Made by a program: the position numbers and the translations under genes. The notes beneath the pieces were generated by a model. That model searched no databases, was not told where the DNA came from, and worked only from the letters and a program-made list of their open reading frames with translations. This document shows, piece after piece, positions 47,539 through 48,318 of a stretch of DNA of 48,318 nt; position 1 is the first letter of the stretch; each line of letters starts with the position of its first letter. The DNA is from Candidatus Saccharimonadota bacterium (lineage in GTDB: Bacteria > Patescibacteriota > Saccharimonadia > Saccharimonadales > Saccharimonadaceae): assembly GCA_027312225.1 (NCBI GenBank), contig DAICXK010000007.1, positions 1-48,318 of the forward strand, given 5' to 3'.

Positions 47539-48138
47539 GTGCTAGGCGTATTCATCCTCCAAGCCATCGGGTTGTTCATCGCTACAAATATCGATGATAT
47601 CATCGTGCTGTCGCTATTCTTTGCTCGTGGCGCGGGCCGCTCCGGCACAACCGCCAAAATCATTGCCGGGCAATATCTCGGTTTTGGCGCAATTCTGGCC
47701 GCAGCGATTATCCTGGCACTAGGAGCCCGCAGCTTTCTGCCAGAGAGCTTCATTCCTTACTTTGGCCTCATTCCACTAGCCCTTGGGCTCCGAGCCGCTT
47801 GGCAGAGCTGGCGTGGCCAAGATGACGACGATGACGACGAACAGGCCACCGGCAAGCCGATCAGCGTAATGACGGTTGCTGCAGTCACTTTCGCCAACGG
47901 TGGCGATAACATCGGTGTCTACGTGCCAATCTTCATCACTGTTGGGACTATGGGCATTATCGCTTACTCAGGTGTATTTCTACTACTAGTGGTTGGCCTG
48001 GTACTTGTCGCCCGTTACGTCGCCACACGTAAGTCAATAGCAGCCATACTCGAGCGCTGGGAGCACGTGCTCTTCCCACTCGTTCTTATTAGCCTTGGCA
48101 CCTTCATCCTCGTTGAGGGTGGTGCCTTCGGGTTGTAA
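47539..48138 (+). CDS. CadD-family cadmium resistance/cation transporter
   Basis: The 199-residue protein has about five to six spans and the CadD signature pair: ATNIDDIIVLSLFFARG near the N-terminus and TFANGGDNIGVYVPIFI after a central hydrophilic loop. The loop carries a striking acidic run (DDDDDDE, about 94-100). CadD proteins confer cadmium resistance in staphylococci; the natural cargo is uncertain. The start is GTG at 47539 with GGGAGAGG upstream. Confidence 0.88.
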   Translation: MLGVFILQAIGLFIATNIDDIIVLSLFFARGAGRSGTTAKIIAGQYLGFGAILAAAIILALGARSFLPESFIPYFGLIPLALGLRAAWQSWRGQDDDDDDEQATGKPISVMTVAAVTFANGGDNIGVYVPIFITVGTMGIIAYSGVFLLLVVGLVLVARYVATRKSIAAILERWEHVLFPLVLISLGTFILVEGGAFGL

Positions 48139-48164
48139 AAAAGCACTTTACGGTATAGGCAAAA

Positions 48165-48216
48165 AGAGTTTTACGTTAATAGAACATACCTAGTATTTGG
48201 AATCAAGTAAAACTCT
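48165..48216. repeat. Inverted repeat AGAGTTTTAC with 32-base spacer
   Basis: AGAGTTTTAC (48165-48174) and GTAAAACTCT (48207-48216) are perfect 10-base arms. The spacer holds a smaller dyad, ATAC-CTA-GTAT. Read on the - strand, the structure is followed by TTTTTG, so it could terminate a transcript coming from beyond the window. Nothing else was recognised between 48139 and 48318. Confidence 0.55.
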
Positions 48217-48318
48217 AGATCTCATGAATTCAAGGATACTTACTGCTGTTATTTGATGACATGGTCTAGCTTAGGTATTATGATATTAATAAGCTATTTA
48301 TTAGTTTTCCATAGATAT

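Noticed and set aside
1-48318. CRISPR array, transposase, tRNA or rRNA genes
   Set aside because: No regularly spaced repeats, transposase motifs, or tRNA/rRNA signatures were seen on reading; a covariance-model scan would be needed to exclude a missed tRNA.

Overview
The window looks like a chromosome segment of a member of Candidate Phyla Radiation bacteria, most likely Saccharibacteria (TM7). The reasons are compact gene packing, short genes, a fragmented ribosomal stalk operon, an LPXTG surface protein, a type IV pilin-like protein and very little biosynthesis beyond a thymidylate set. TGA is a normal stop here (for example 35012-35014 and 44336-44338), which argues against the recoded Gracilibacteria/Absconditabacteria. 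The lineage call is inference from content, not from a phylogeny.

Layout. 1-8.9 kb: a protein resembling cadmium/zinc carbonic anhydrase (CDCA), a membrane protein, a Fur-family regulator divergent from a wrecked MinD/CooC-type ATPase gene, a eukaryote-like glycogen branching enzyme, a P-loop kinase, a YgjP-type metallopeptidase, a sensor histidine kinase and a GT2 glycosyltransferase. 8.9-13.1 kb: secE-nusG-rplK, then a GC-rich CdsA-like gene (-) and a prepilin (+), then rplA under a perfect consensus promoter. 13.1-18.9 kb: a secreted esterase, a HIGH-motif nucleotidyltransferase, a dCMP deaminase-like fusion, HIT, thyA and folA, and a large unknown. 18.9-21.3 kb: a second GC-rich small gene (-), then rplJ-rplL behind an L10-type leader with attenuator, and an unknown protein. 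21.4-29 kb: dnaX-dnaB, a GT-C-like membrane protein, and ybaB-recR-DHH-cysS. 29-32.1 kb: an AI-2E family permease, a queuosine-precursor transporter and tRNA-guanine transglycosylase. 32.2-38.7 kb: an LPXTG surface protein, an HxlR regulator, a two-component system joined to an ABC exporter, and a Gre-like factor. 38.8-48.3 kb: two convergent P-type ATPases, 6-phosphogluconolactonase and 6-phosphogluconate dehydrogenase, a GltS-like symporter, an FMN reductase, a CadD-like transporter and a terminal inverted repeat.

How genes work together. dCMP deaminase, ThyA and DHFR form a thymidylate route. Pgl and Gnd are two consecutive oxidative pentose-phosphate steps with overlapping reading frames. 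The YhhQ-type transporter and TGT overlap tail-to-tail and suggest tRNA queuosine modification fed by imported precursor. A response regulator, histidine kinase, permease and ATPase lie in one direction, with an inverted repeat that covers the permease ribosome-binding site.

Recurrent regulation. Many genes have a -10 box (TATACT, TACAAT, TACACT and similar) ending 6-8 bases before the start codon and no Shine-Dalgarno site, so their mRNAs are probably leaderless. Ribosomal, nusG-type and operon-internal genes instead have clear ribosome-binding sites. No CRISPR array, insertion sequence, rRNA or tRNA was recognised.
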